Positions 1-7,991 of a stretch of 64,000 nt of DNA are shown one piece after another. The translations under genes were made by a program, and so were the position numbers. The DNA is from Rubrobacter marinus (lineage in GTDB: Bacteria > Actinomycetota > Rubrobacteria > Rubrobacterales > Rubrobacteraceae): contig NZ_CP045122.1 in the NCBI RefSeq assembly GCF_011492965.1, positions 186,001 to 250,000 of the forward strand, read 5' to 3'. Positions within the stretch are counted from its first letter, which is position 1; each line of letters starts with the position of its first letter. The notes under the pieces are model-generated. The model was given only the letters and a program-made list of their open reading frames with translations. It was not told where the DNA came from and ran no database searches.

Positions 1-34
1 CGCGCCCCGTCCTCGGCCTTAACATTATGTTTCG

Positions 35-50
35 ATATTCGTTCAAATAT
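35..50 (+). promoter_or_regulatory. probable ArsR/SmtB-type operator
   Basis: This AT-rich inverted repeat has ATATT and AATAT arms around six bases and lies 13 bases before the start of the regulator. It contains the TTCAAATAT element seen in CadC/SmtB operators. The surroundings are strongly GC-rich, so the patch stands out. Its place over the regulator's promoter suggests autorepression relieved by metal. Confidence 0.5.
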
Positions 51-62
51 GGGAGGATACTC

Positions 63-491
63 ATGGTCGACAGACCGGCCGAAGGGCACGGCGAGGTGGA
101 TCGGATCGCGGGCGAGGGCGTGTGCGAGGTGGACCTGATCCATCCCGGTGCGGTCCTTCGCGTGCGCGAGGCGCTTCCCGACGAGGGGGCGACGCGGCGG
201 GCGGCCGAGGTCTTCGGGGTGCTCGCCGATCCCACGAGGGCGCGCATCGTCTGCGCCCTCGCCATAGAGGAGCTGTGCGTGTGCGACGTGGCGGCGGTGG
301 CGGGGCTTTCGGTGAGCGCCGCTAGCCACCAGCTCAAGAGGCTCCGGGACCGCGGGGTGGTGGGCTACCGCAAGGAGGGCCGCCTCGCCTTCTACCGCCT
401 CGTGGACGATCGGGTCCGGGGCCTCATGGAGGAGGGCGTGGGGCACGCCATGGCGGGTGCGGCGTCCGGCGCCGCGGCGCGGGGGGCCTGA
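63..491 (+). CDS. ArsR/SmtB-family metal-sensing repressor, CadC-like
   Basis: This 142-residue winged-helix repressor probably senses a soft or divalent metal. The ATG at 63 is chosen because GGGAGG lies six bases upstream; an in-frame ATG at 27 would run through the operator. The recognition helix is LSVSAASHQLKRLRDRGVV. The helix before it has the ELCVCD signature, the paired cysteines of the CadC/CmtR class, and an N-terminal Cys lies in GVCEVDL. Together these fit a thiolate site for Cd, Pb or Zn (family knowledge). It leads a tightly packed four-gene operon whose next gene is a cation efflux protein, so it most likely controls metal export. The exact metal cannot be told from sequence. 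Confidence 0.85.
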   Translation: MVDRPAEGHGEVDRIAGEGVCEVDLIHPGAVLRVREALPDEGATRRAAEVFGVLADPTRARIVCALAIEELCVCDVAAVAGLSVSAASHQLKRLRDRGVVGYRKEGRLAFYRLVDDRVRGLMEEGVGHAMAGAASGAAARGA

Positions 492-494
492 AGC

Positions 495-1148
495 GTGGCG
501 GGAGCGACGGCGGTGGGCAGGCGGGAGACGCTGCACCGCAGGGGCGTGCGCCTGGAGGTCTTCACCATCGCCTGGAACGTGGTCGAGGCGGTGGTCGCCG
601 TGGGCGTCGGCATCGCCGTGGGGAGCGTCGCCCTGGTGGGCTTCGGGGTGGACTCGGGGATCGAGGTGATCTCGGCGGTGGCCCTCCTGTGGAGGCTGTT
701 GAAGGCGGGTCCCCACGCGAGCGTCCCGGAGGAGAGCGCTGCCGAGAGGAAGGCGCTGTACCTGGTGGCGGCGACGTTCTTCCTCCTGGCCCTGTACATC
801 CTCTACGAGGCCGTCGGCGCGCTCCTCTCGGGCGAGGGGCCCGATAGCTCGACCGTGGCGCTCGTGCTCAGCGTCCTGTCGCTCCTCATCATGCCCATCC
901 TCGCTTACCTGAAGGGCAAGACCGGCCGCGAGATGGGGAGCCGCGCGCTCGTGGCGGACTCCAAGGAGACGTGGGTGTGCTCGTACCTGTCGCTGGCCCT
1001 CCTCCTGGGCGTCGGCCTGAACGTGGCCTTCGGGTGGTGGTGGGCCGACCCGGTGGGCGCTTTGGCGATGCTGCCGGTGATCGTCTGGCAGGGGTGGGAG
1101 ACCCTCGGGGAGGCCCGCGAGGTGGAAGAGGACGACGACGATGACTAG
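495..1148 (+). CDS. cation diffusion facilitator-like efflux protein
   Basis: A 217-residue inner-membrane protein with about five to six hydrophobic helices. It resembles the membrane domain of cation efflux (CDF) proteins, with GFGVDSGIEVISA in an early helix and ALVADSKETWVCSYLS in a later one; the acidic residues there are where CDF proteins bind metal. It lacks the usual cytoplasmic C-terminal domain and ends in a run of acidic residues that could bind cations. The GTG start lies three bases after the repressor's stop. Likely role: proton-coupled export of the metal sensed by the upstream regulator. The family assignment is fairly sure, the substrate is not. Confidence 0.75.
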   Translation: MAGATAVGRRETLHRRGVRLEVFTIAWNVVEAVVAVGVGIAVGSVALVGFGVDSGIEVISAVALLWRLLKAGPHASVPEESAAERKALYLVAATFFLLALYILYEAVGALLSGEGPDSSTVALVLSVLSLLIMPILAYLKGKTGREMGSRALVADSKETWVCSYLSLALLLGVGLNVAFGWWWADPVGALAMLPVIVWQGWETLGEAREVEEDDDDD

Positions 1149-1812
1149 CCGCCTCCCTTTCGGCCGGGGGACGCGCCCGTTCCCCTCGGCCGTCGGGGCA
1201 CTCGTGCTCGCCGGCGGTGCGGCCCTCCTCGGGTACGCGATCTGGTGGCGAAAGAACCCCTCGGCCTGCCCGTACTCCCAGCGCCTCTGGGTGGAACTGC
1301 CTCATCCGTTCATCACCCGGGCGCGGCTGGGGGAGGCCCTCGCTCTCGAACCGGGCGAGCGGGTTCTGGAGGTCGGTCCCGGCACGGGCTACTACGCCGT
1401 GCCGGTTGCCGGATGGCTCTCCGAGGGCGCACCCAAAGGCACGCTCGACGTACTCGACCTCCAGCAGGAGATGCTCGACCACGTGGCGGCCAGGGCGCGC
1501 GAGCGCAGCCTCTCGAACGTCGTCCCCACCCGCGGGGACGCGACCGCGCTCCCGTACCCGGACGCGGCCTTCGACGCCGCCTACCTCACGGTGGTCCTGG
1601 GCGAGATCCCGGACCAGGTGGGCGCTCTGCGCGAACTCGGGCGCGTCCTCAAGCCGGGCGGCCGGCTGGTGGTGGGCGAGATCCTCGTCGACCCGCACTA
1701 CGTACCGTTCTCCGCCCTCAACGAGCGGGCGGAGGCGGCGGGCCTCTCGTTGGAGCGCAAGATAGGCGGCCCGCTAGGCTACTTCGCCCGTTTCCGCCCG
1801 CGAGGATCGTGA
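1141..1812 (+). CDS. membrane-anchored SAM-dependent methyltransferase
   Basis: A 223-residue class I methyltransferase. An N-terminal hydrophobic segment (about residues 15-35) probably anchors it in the membrane. The SAM-binding motif VLEVGPGTGYYAVPVAG follows at about residues 74-90, and later motifs include VPTRGDATALPYPDAAFD and LKPGGRLVVGEIL. The start overlaps the efflux gene by eight bases. Methyltransferases of this build occur beside arsenic and other metal-resistance genes, so it may modify a metalloid or a lipid, but the substrate is unknown. Confidence 0.75.
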   Translation: MTSRLPFGRGTRPFPSAVGALVLAGGAALLGYAIWWRKNPSACPYSQRLWVELPHPFITRARLGEALALEPGERVLEVGPGTGYYAVPVAGWLSEGAPKGTLDVLDLQQEMLDHVAARARERSLSNVVPTRGDATALPYPDAAFDAAYLTVVLGEIPDQVGALRELGRVLKPGGRLVVGEILVDPHYVPFSALNERAEAAGLSLERKIGGPLGYFARFRPRGS

Positions 1813-3194
1813 GCGTGAACCTCCCGCGGCTGCTGCTCGACGCGCGGAAGGCCCGGAGGGGAGGCCCCGCCGCGATCGCGCTTCGGCGCCGCGCCCGCCT
1901 CGCCGAGATGGTGGCCTTCGCGCGCGAATGTTCGCCCCACTACCGCGAGCTCTACCGGGGCCTGCCGGAACGGGTCGAGGACGTCGCGCTGCTGCCGGTC
2001 ACCTCCAAGGGGGATCTGATGGCGCGCTTCGACGGCTGGGTCTCGGACCCGGAGGCGACGATCGAGAAGGCGCGCGCGTTCGCCGACGACCCCGGCCTGG
2101 TGGGGGAGCGGTTCCTGGGCAAGTACCTCCTGGCGACCACCTCGGGCACCACCGGGACCCGCGGGATCTTCCTCGTGGACGACCGGGCCGTCGCCGTGCG
2201 AAACGCCCTCCTCCTCTCCCGCGGGGTCGGCGCTTGGCTCGGGGCCCGAGACCTGGCGAAGATCCTCGCCGGCGGCGGGCGCACGGCGACCGTGATCGCC
2301 ACCGGCGGCCACTTCGCCGGCCTCGCCGGCGCGTCCGGGACCGTGCGCGGGGGCGGCCGGTGGCGCGGCGACGCGGTCCGGGTCTTCCCGGTGCACGCGC
2401 CCCTGCCGGAGTTGGTGTCGGGTCTCAACCGCTTCCGGCCCGCGGTTCTCGCCGGCTACGCGAGCGCAATCGCGCTTTTGGCCGGGGAGCAGGAGGCGGG
2501 GCGACTGCGCATCGACCCGGCGCTGGTGTTGCTCGCGGCCGAGGGGCTGGCGGAGGGCGGGCAAGAGAGGATCGCGGGGGCGTTCGGCGCCAAGGTCGGC
2601 AACGTATACGCCGCCACCGAATGCCTGCACATCGGCCACGGCTGCGCCCACGGGTGGCTGCACGTCAACGCCGACTGGGCCGTGCTCGAGCCCGTGGACG
2701 CCCACCGCGACCCCGTCTCGCCGGGCGAGTACTCGCACACGGTCCTGCTCACGAACCTCGCCAACCGGGTGCAACCGGTCCTCCGCTACGACCTCGGGGA
2801 CGGCGTCCTGATGAGGCCCGCCCCCTGCCCGTGCGGCGACCCGCTGCCCGCGATCCGCGTGGAGGGCCGCGCCGCCGACGTGCTCACCTTCCCCGCCGGC
2901 CCCGCCGAAGGAGTCGGGAGCGTCGCCGTCCCGCCGCTGGCGTTCGGCTCCCTGGTCGACCGCACCCCGGGCGTCGAGCTGTTCCAGATCGTGCAGACCG
3001 CGCCGACGCGCCTCAGCGTGCGCCTCCTGCCCGCCCCCGGCGCCGACCCGGAGCGGGTGTGGCGGGCGGTGCGCGCAGAGGTCGCGCGCCTGCTCTCCGA
3101 GCACGGCCTCGGCCACGTCGCGGTAGAGCGCGCGGAGGAACCGCCCGAGCAGTCGCCCGGCGGCAAGTACCGCACGATCGTCCCGATGACGTGA
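1809..3194 (+). CDS. phenylacetate-CoA ligase-like (PaaK family) adenylate-forming enzyme
   Basis: A 461-residue protein of the adenylate-forming superfamily, closest in layout to phenylacetate-CoA ligase. It has the ATP-binding loop TTSGTTGTRG at about residue 118, the VYAATE motif and YDLGDG. These enzymes activate a carboxylate as an acyl-AMP and usually pass it to CoA. The GTG at 1809 overlaps the previous stop as GTGA, so it is translationally coupled to the methyltransferase; a second GTG lies six bases on. A cysteine pair (CPCG) lies near residue 340, as in many PaaK relatives. Its substrate and its link to metal resistance are unclear; it may serve lipid or siderophore-like chemistry. 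Confidence 0.75.
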   Translation: MSVNLPRLLLDARKARRGGPAAIALRRRARLAEMVAFARECSPHYRELYRGLPERVEDVALLPVTSKGDLMARFDGWVSDPEATIEKARAFADDPGLVGERFLGKYLLATTSGTTGTRGIFLVDDRAVAVRNALLLSRGVGAWLGARDLAKILAGGGRTATVIATGGHFAGLAGASGTVRGGGRWRGDAVRVFPVHAPLPELVSGLNRFRPAVLAGYASAIALLAGEQEAGRLRIDPALVLLAAEGLAEGGQERIAGAFGAKVGNVYAATECLHIGHGCAHGWLHVNADWAVLEPVDAHRDPVSPGEYSHTVLLTNLANRVQPVLRYDLGDGVLMRPAPCPCGDPLPAIRVEGRAADVLTFPAGPAEGVGSVAVPPLAFGSLVDRTPGVELFQIVQTAPTRLSVRLLPAPGADPERVWRAVRAEVARLLSEHGLGHVAVERAEEPPEQSPGGKYRTIVPMT

Positions 3195-3205
3195 CGCCGC
3201 GGGAC

Positions 3206-4927
3206 CTACGGCGGGTTTCGTCGAGGTCCTCGACGACGGGAGCGACCCCTACCGCGAACGCTTCGACACCTCAGCGCGGCGAACGGCGACCTTCGGGCGG
3301 GAGCACGGGGCGCGTCCGACAGCCACGCTCCCACCCGCGCGAAATTGAGGGACGCGGCGGCGAGCGAGTGCTGCAGGTGCGTCTTCTTCAAACCCCTGTA
3401 GCGCGAACGCCTCAGACCGCAGGACCTTACCGCTCGCGAGATCGTGCCCTCTATCCCGCTTCGAAAGGCGTACTCCTCGGCGTAATCCGGGTCCTCCCCC
3501 CGATCGCGGGCGAGCCTGAGGGCCTCGTAGTGCTCCCGGGACCCGATCGTCAAACGCCTTCGTGGGCGCCCATGGTTCGGGGTCCCGCCCCTGGTACCGA
3601 CGCACAGCCGGTTGCTCGGGCATTCGCCGCAAACCGACCTCGAGAAGGTGATGTCGAGCACCCTCTGCGCCCGCCTCGTGCGTCGTTTCCAGGTGGAGCT
3701 CTCCTTCCCCTCGGGGCAGGTTGCCACCTCCCTCTCCCAGTCGATCTCGAAGCAGGCGAGGTCGAAGCCCGTCTTTTGCCGCGCCTGCCAGCCGTAGTTG
3801 GACCGCGGCGGGCCGAGCAGGTCCAGCCCGTAGCGGTCGTGCCCCTCGAGGATCCACCTCGCGTCCATGTAGCCGGAGTCCACCACGTGCCTCGCCGGCA
3901 AGAGGCCTTTCCCTTCGAGCGCGCTATGCACCGCCGGCGTCGCCGCGACGTCGGGTACGGGCGCCGCGGTGGTCTCGACGTTGGTGAGGAGGCTCGGCGC
4001 CCCCTCGTCGCAGGTTTCAGTCAGGTGGACCTTATAGCCGAGCCAGCCGCCTCCGAACCGCCTTGCGGACCGGCACTCGGGATCGTGGGGCGACTCGACG
4101 CGCACGGCGGCGGGCGGCAGGCCGTCCTCGTCGTCCCTGAACCGAATGCCCTCTCCGACGCGCGAGAAGTTCTGCAACCAGACGCGCCTTAGGGTCTCCA
4201 CGGCCGGCACCTCGCGCAGCCACGCCGGGGAATCCTCGCCGGCCAAGGCCTTCGGGAGCGCGTCTCCGTCGAGCCCTACTTCCTCCGCTTCGGCCCGGCG
4301 CGCCGCCTCGCCCCTGGGCAGTCTGAGGTCGTCGAAGCGCCTGGCGTAGCGCTCCGCCCACTCGGGCCTCGCGCGCTCGCTCAACCACCGCGGGGCGACG
4401 ACGGCCAGGGCGTTCAGGGCGAGCCTCATCGTCTCGCCCACGAGCTCCAACCGGCTCAGGAGCCTCGCCGCCGAGAGCACCCGCGTGGAGTCGGTGCGCT
4501 GGCGACCGCGTCCCTTGACGAGGCCCATCCCCACGAACCGTTCCAGGAGCGTGTCGAAGAGGAGCCCCTCGGCCCCCTGCTCGACGAGCCTCGACCGGAA
4601 TTCCGAGAGCACCGAAGCGTCGAAGCCGGGGTCGTCCAGCGGCATGGAGAGCGCGTCCTTTCAGTCGATGCGCCCCCTCACGGCGTCTGCCGCCTGCCTG
4701 TCCGAGAGCCCCTCGGCGAACTGCATGATGGTCACAAGCGCGAGGCGCCAGGGCGAGAATGCGGGCCTTCCGCGCCTCGGGAACAAGAAGGCGAAGGTTT
4801 CGTCCTCGAATATGGCGCCCAGATCGTCCCTCATCTTCATGTAAGTGTTGCCCTTCGAAAACGCGGCGCGGGCGACATCGGCGGTATCTTTGGGGACGGG
4901 CTCCACGGGGCTCGGGTGCAGGCACAT
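3206..4927 (-). pseudogene. IS1182-family transposase interrupted by an in-frame TGA
   Basis: An IS1182-type DDE transposase of about 573 codons. The N-terminal part (MRDDLGAIFEDETFAFLFP, residues about 32-50) and the conserved DPGFDASVLSEFRSRLVEQG block are in the same frame. They are separated only by a TGA at 4661-4663, where the family has tryptophan in RIDWK (TGG to TGA). Further on are VVDSGYMDA with a catalytic Asp, a Cys-rich segment and SGIEGTISRAVR with the catalytic Glu. The gene is therefore likely inactive unless the stop is read through or is a base-call error. It lies directly after the CoA-ligase gene without cutting it. Confidence 0.85.
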
Positions 4928-4954
4928 GAGTTTTCCTCCGACGAGCTGACTTTT

Positions 4955-4989
4955 GCGGGTGCGCCCTCAACATGGTGAGGCGCACCCGC
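4955..4989. repeat. inverted repeat at the upstream end of the IS1182-type element
   Basis: Arms of 14-15 bases (4955-4969 and 4976-4989, built on GCGGGTGCGCC and GGCGCACCCGC, with one extra C in the left arm) flank six bases. The site lies 28 bases before the transposase start. It may be part of the element's end or a hairpin that blocks transcription from outside. I could not find the matching opposite end with certainty. The rest of 4928-5222 shows no gene. Confidence 0.45.
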
Positions 4990-5222
4990 GCAATTCGCCA
5001 GCAACAACCCCGGGAGGGGCCGCCGACGGGGGGGCTCGAGGACGGTAGGGGCGGGACGCATACTTGCGCCCGTTTCTCCGGCAGATGCGCCCGATGGCGG
5101 CGAGGAGGACTCCTGATGCGCGAGGCGCTATCCTCCCGGCCACTTCGTTCCGCCCCTCGCCGGCGGCGCCTAGGGCTCGGGGTGGAGCGTGTCCACAAGT
5201 CTCCTGCCTCGTCGGCGAGCGC

Positions 5223-6104
5223 TCACACCGCGACCTGGTCGAGCTCGTCGATCGCGGCGTAGCTCTTGACGTACTTGCGCCGGGCGTCGAAGAAGCTCGA
5301 TGCGTGCAGCACCGTCCCGTCCGAGAGTAGGTCCTGCAGGTAGTCGTAGATCAGCGCCGCCGCCCACAAATTCGTGGCGTGGCGCTGGGGGCTGGAGACG
5401 ACGATCTGGCCGCACGGCACCTCGTCCGGGACGCGGTCCTCGGGCCCTCCCGCGGATTCTATGAGGTCGGGCATGACGTCGGCGGGGAAGTGGAGGAGGG
5501 TCTCTCCGCCCTTCCTGACGCCGCACACGACCTGCCCGCTCCACCCGGACTCGCGTATCTTCCTGAGCTCCGAGCGCGAGAGGGCGGCCGGGTCCTCGGG
5601 GAGCTCCACCCCTGCGTTCCCGGCGTCGACGTAGACGACGTCGTCGTAGGAGGAGAGCTTCTCGTGGAGGATGCGTCGGGTATCGGCGTTGTCGACGCAA
5701 CCGACCACGATCCCGCCCTCCGGCGCGAGCTGCTTTAGGTCGGTCCCCTCCTTGACGTAGCGGGGGTAGGCGCGCACCTCGAGCCCGTAGGCCGCCGAGG
5801 CTCGGTCGGCGAGGACGATCGCTTTCGGACGGCCTACGTCGGCGGCGACGAAGTCCTGCCGGACGATGTTTTTCCGCTCCACCGCGTCGCCGTCGCACAG
5901 GAGGATCTCGGGGACGTGTCCCGGTAGGGTCTCGCCGAACAGCGGCGGTACGCCTTCTGCGGCGCGGCGCTGTTCCTTGAGGCCCCACACGAGGCGGCAG
6001 GCGTTTTTAATTACAAAGCCGCCCGTGCCGCCGCATCCGACGATGGTCAGTTGGGTCTCCGCTTCGGGGTCGAGGACCCGCACGGGCTTCGCTCCTTTGG
6101 CCAA
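5223..6104 (-). CDS. PRTRC-type ThiF/E1-like adenylating enzyme
   Basis: A 293-residue E1-like enzyme. It would adenylate the C-terminus of a ubiquitin-like protein. The TTG start at 6104 has GGAGGA six bases upstream. The Rossmann nucleotide-binding loop is TIVGCGGTGGFVIKNA near the N-terminus. It is followed by LLCDGDAVERKNIVRQDF, the Asp/Asn/Arg signature that binds ATP in this family, then VVGCVDNADTRR and a late Cys in EVPCGQIVV that could be catalytic. It is the last gene of the cassette, after the ubiquitin-like/JAMM and E2-like genes, which is the order known for PRTRC mobile-element cassettes. Its partner ubiquitin-like domain is most likely the one fused in the preceding gene. Confidence 0.85.
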   Translation of the reverse strand: MAKGAKPVRVLDPEAETQLTIVGCGGTGGFVIKNACRLVWGLKEQRRAAEGVPPLFGETLPGHVPEILLCDGDAVERKNIVRQDFVAADVGRPKAIVLADRASAAYGLEVRAYPRYVKEGTDLKQLAPEGGIVVGCVDNADTRRILHEKLSSYDDVVYVDAGNAGVELPEDPAALSRSELRKIRESGWSGQVVCGVRKGGETLLHFPADVMPDLIESAGGPEDRVPDEVPCGQIVVSSPQRHATNLWAAALIYDYLQDLLSDGTVLHASSFFDARRKYVKSYAAIDELDQVAV

Positions 6105-6135
6105 GGCCGCTCCTCCTCTGCGTGGGTCGGCTTCT

Positions 6136-7146
6136 TTAGGCGTAGGGCTGGTCGATGATCGACCAGACGGCGGGGGCGGGGGTGAAGATCTCCTCGGCCC
6201 GTAGGGGCAAAAAGCGGGTCTCCCCGGAATCGAGGCGGCCACAGGGGTAGCGGAAGACGCCGACGGGCCTCTCCCGGTCCACGTGCCCGACCACGCCGTA
6301 CACGCCGAGCTTCTTCTCCGAGGCGTCGTCGTCGCGGCTGAAGAATGGGCTCATGGAGTGGTGGGAGTGGATCTCGGCGTAGACGAGGTAGCGCTCGTCG
6401 TCGGGCAGCGGCGTGTACTCGACCCTCCCACGGTCGGCGACGTCCCCCTGCCAGACGAGGTGGTACTCGCCCTCCTCCGAGTCGTAGACCACGATGACGA
6501 GCGCCTCCTTGTCCGGGCGCTCCTTGAAGATCTCGACGATCCTCTTCAGGTGCCCGGCCGGGCACGGCGGCACCGTCGGGAAGAAGCCCTCCGTGAGGCT
6601 CGCCCCGCCCTCCACGCGCGCGCAATAGCTGCCGAGCGGCGAGGAGCGGACCTCGTAGACGCCGTCGAGGCCGAGGATCCTGAACACGGGCGGGTACGGG
6701 CCCGCGTCTTCGTCCGGGGCTTCCAGCAAGACCGACAGGGCGGAGCGGGGGCCCACGGCCCCCTTTTTCTGGGCCTTCCTGACCGGGACTAGGCGGTTCT
6801 TCTCCTTGTCGTAGCGGAGCTCCGTCTCCTCGTATTTGAGCTCGGGGAAGTCGTCCTCGCTCATCCAGTCGAGGACCTCCTTGGCCGTCATCTCCTTCGG
6901 GAGGGTGAGGGTGTGGCGCTGGTAGCGGACCTCCGTCCCCTCGGCGTACTTCGTCGGGGAGGCCGATGTCGCCTTGGACGCGCTCTTGCCTGCGGCTGCG
7001 CCCTTACCCTTCTCGGGCTGCTTCTTTTCGGGCTGCTTCTTCTCGGGTTCGGGCTTCTTGGGCGTCATGTCGAAGAGCGCTTCGGGCTCCATCGTGCCCT
7101 GGGGCGCGCCCTGGGCGGTACCCTGGTCCTTGTCTTGCTCGCTCAA
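6136..7146 (-). CDS. fusion of PRTRC protein C-like ubiquitin-like domain and PRTRC protein A (JAMM peptidase)
   Basis: A 336-residue two-domain protein. Residues about 1-68 are a Lys/Glu/Pro-rich tail with the repeat PEKKQPEKKQPEK. Residues about 70-128 (VRYQRHTLTLPKEMT through FPELKYEETELRYDKEKN) match the layout of PRTRC protein C, a ubiquitin-like fold normally made as a separate protein of about 70 residues. Residues about 135-325 are PRTRC protein A, a JAB-type metallopeptidase with the full JAMM motif HSH-x7-S-x2-D at residues 260-273. The TTG start at 7146 overlaps the E2-like gene's stop as TTGA, with AAGGAG six bases upstream. Such peptidases trim or remove ubiquitin-like tags. No diglycine is visible after the ubiquitin-like domain. 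Domain calls come from motif reading, not a search. Confidence 0.8.
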   Translation of the reverse strand: MSEQDKDQGTAQGAPQGTMEPEALFDMTPKKPEPEKKQPEKKQPEKGKGAAAGKSASKATSASPTKYAEGTEVRYQRHTLTLPKEMTAKEVLDWMSEDDFPELKYEETELRYDKEKNRLVPVRKAQKKGAVGPRSALSVLLEAPDEDAGPYPPVFRILGLDGVYEVRSSPLGSYCARVEGGASLTEGFFPTVPPCPAGHLKRIVEIFKERPDKEALVIVVYDSEEGEYHLVWQGDVADRGRVEYTPLPDDERYLVYAEIHSHHSMSPFFSRDDDASEKKLGVYGVVGHVDRERPVGVFRYPCGRLDSGETRFLPLRAEEIFTPAPAVWSIIDQPYA

Positions 7147-7991
7147 CTCTTTCTCCTTCTCTGCTCGTGCAGGTCCTTGAGGGTCATGGCGCACGGCTCC
7201 AGCCAGTCGTGGAGGATGCCGCCCCGTTCCTCTATCCTTTGGAGGAACGGGCGGTAGCCGGCGACGGGTGCGTTTCGGGAGAGGTCGCGGGTGTAGCCGT
7301 CGGCGTTGTTGGGGACCGAGACGAAGCCTTCTACGGCCTTCTCGGGCACCTCGGCGAGGTCCATCTCGAGAAGCCTCATCGTCGGCCAGCAGACGCCCTC
7401 CAGGACCTCCCGGTTCGCGCCGTCGATGTTGAAGGTGAACGCCGAGTACACGTTGCTGAAGGGCCACCTGAACAGCTCCGTTTCGGCGTTCGGCTCGCCC
7501 TGGAGGTCCGGCGAGCAGAGCGCTAGGGAGAGCGCCGAGAGGCGGCGGGTGCGGGAATCCCAGACCGCGCGGTAGGCGATCGCGGGGAGCCTCACCTCGT
7601 GGGTGGTCGTCTTCTTGCCGCCCTCGACGACGACGAGGTGCTCAGAGGGCCGCGTGGCGCCCGAGACGACGTAGGAGGAGCCGGATGGGCGCTCCACGAC
7701 GTCGAGCAAGACGGCGCCTTCGGGCAAGCCGGGGATCTTGAGCGTCCGCACCGGCTCCTTCTCCAGCTCGGTGACGACCGCGGAGCGGTCCAGGGCCGTC
7801 AAGAGATCCACGTAGTCGACGACCTTCGCGGTCACCACGCCCCTCGAATCGGTCACGAGCGCGCGCGGCAGCCGGCGCGGCTTTATGAGGAGCACGACGG
7901 AGGGCTCGACCCCTTCGCCTGAGATTCCTTCGCCGCAGAGCGCGAGCTCCATCTCGGTCCTGAGGCCGCGTTTGAGCTTTCCTGCGTCCAT
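7143..7991 (-). CDS. PRTRC protein B, E2-like (Prok-E2 family D)
   Basis: A 282-residue protein corresponding to PRTRC protein B, which is related to ubiquitin-conjugating E2 enzymes. The C-terminal half carries the conserved pattern RWPFSNVYSAF and, after a gap, VCWPTM; the cysteine there is the candidate thioester-forming residue. The start ATG has GGAGGTGAG just upstream. The gene is coupled to the ubiquitin-like/JAMM gene by a 4-base overlap. In the proposed pathway it would take the activated ubiquitin-like domain from ThiF and pass it to a target. What the target is cannot be seen. Confidence 0.75.
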   Translation of the reverse strand: MDAGKLKRGLRTEMELALCGEGISGEGVEPSVVLLIKPRRLPRALVTDSRGVVTAKVVDYVDLLTALDRSAVVTELEKEPVRTLKIPGLPEGAVLLDVVERPSGSSYVVSGATRPSEHLVVVEGGKKTTTHEVRLPAIAYRAVWDSRTRRLSALSLALCSPDLQGEPNAETELFRWPFSNVYSAFTFNIDGANREVLEGVCWPTMRLLEMDLAEVPEKAVEGFVSVPNNADGYTRDLSRNAPVAGYRPFLQRIEERGGILHDWLEPCAMTLKDLHEQRRRKS

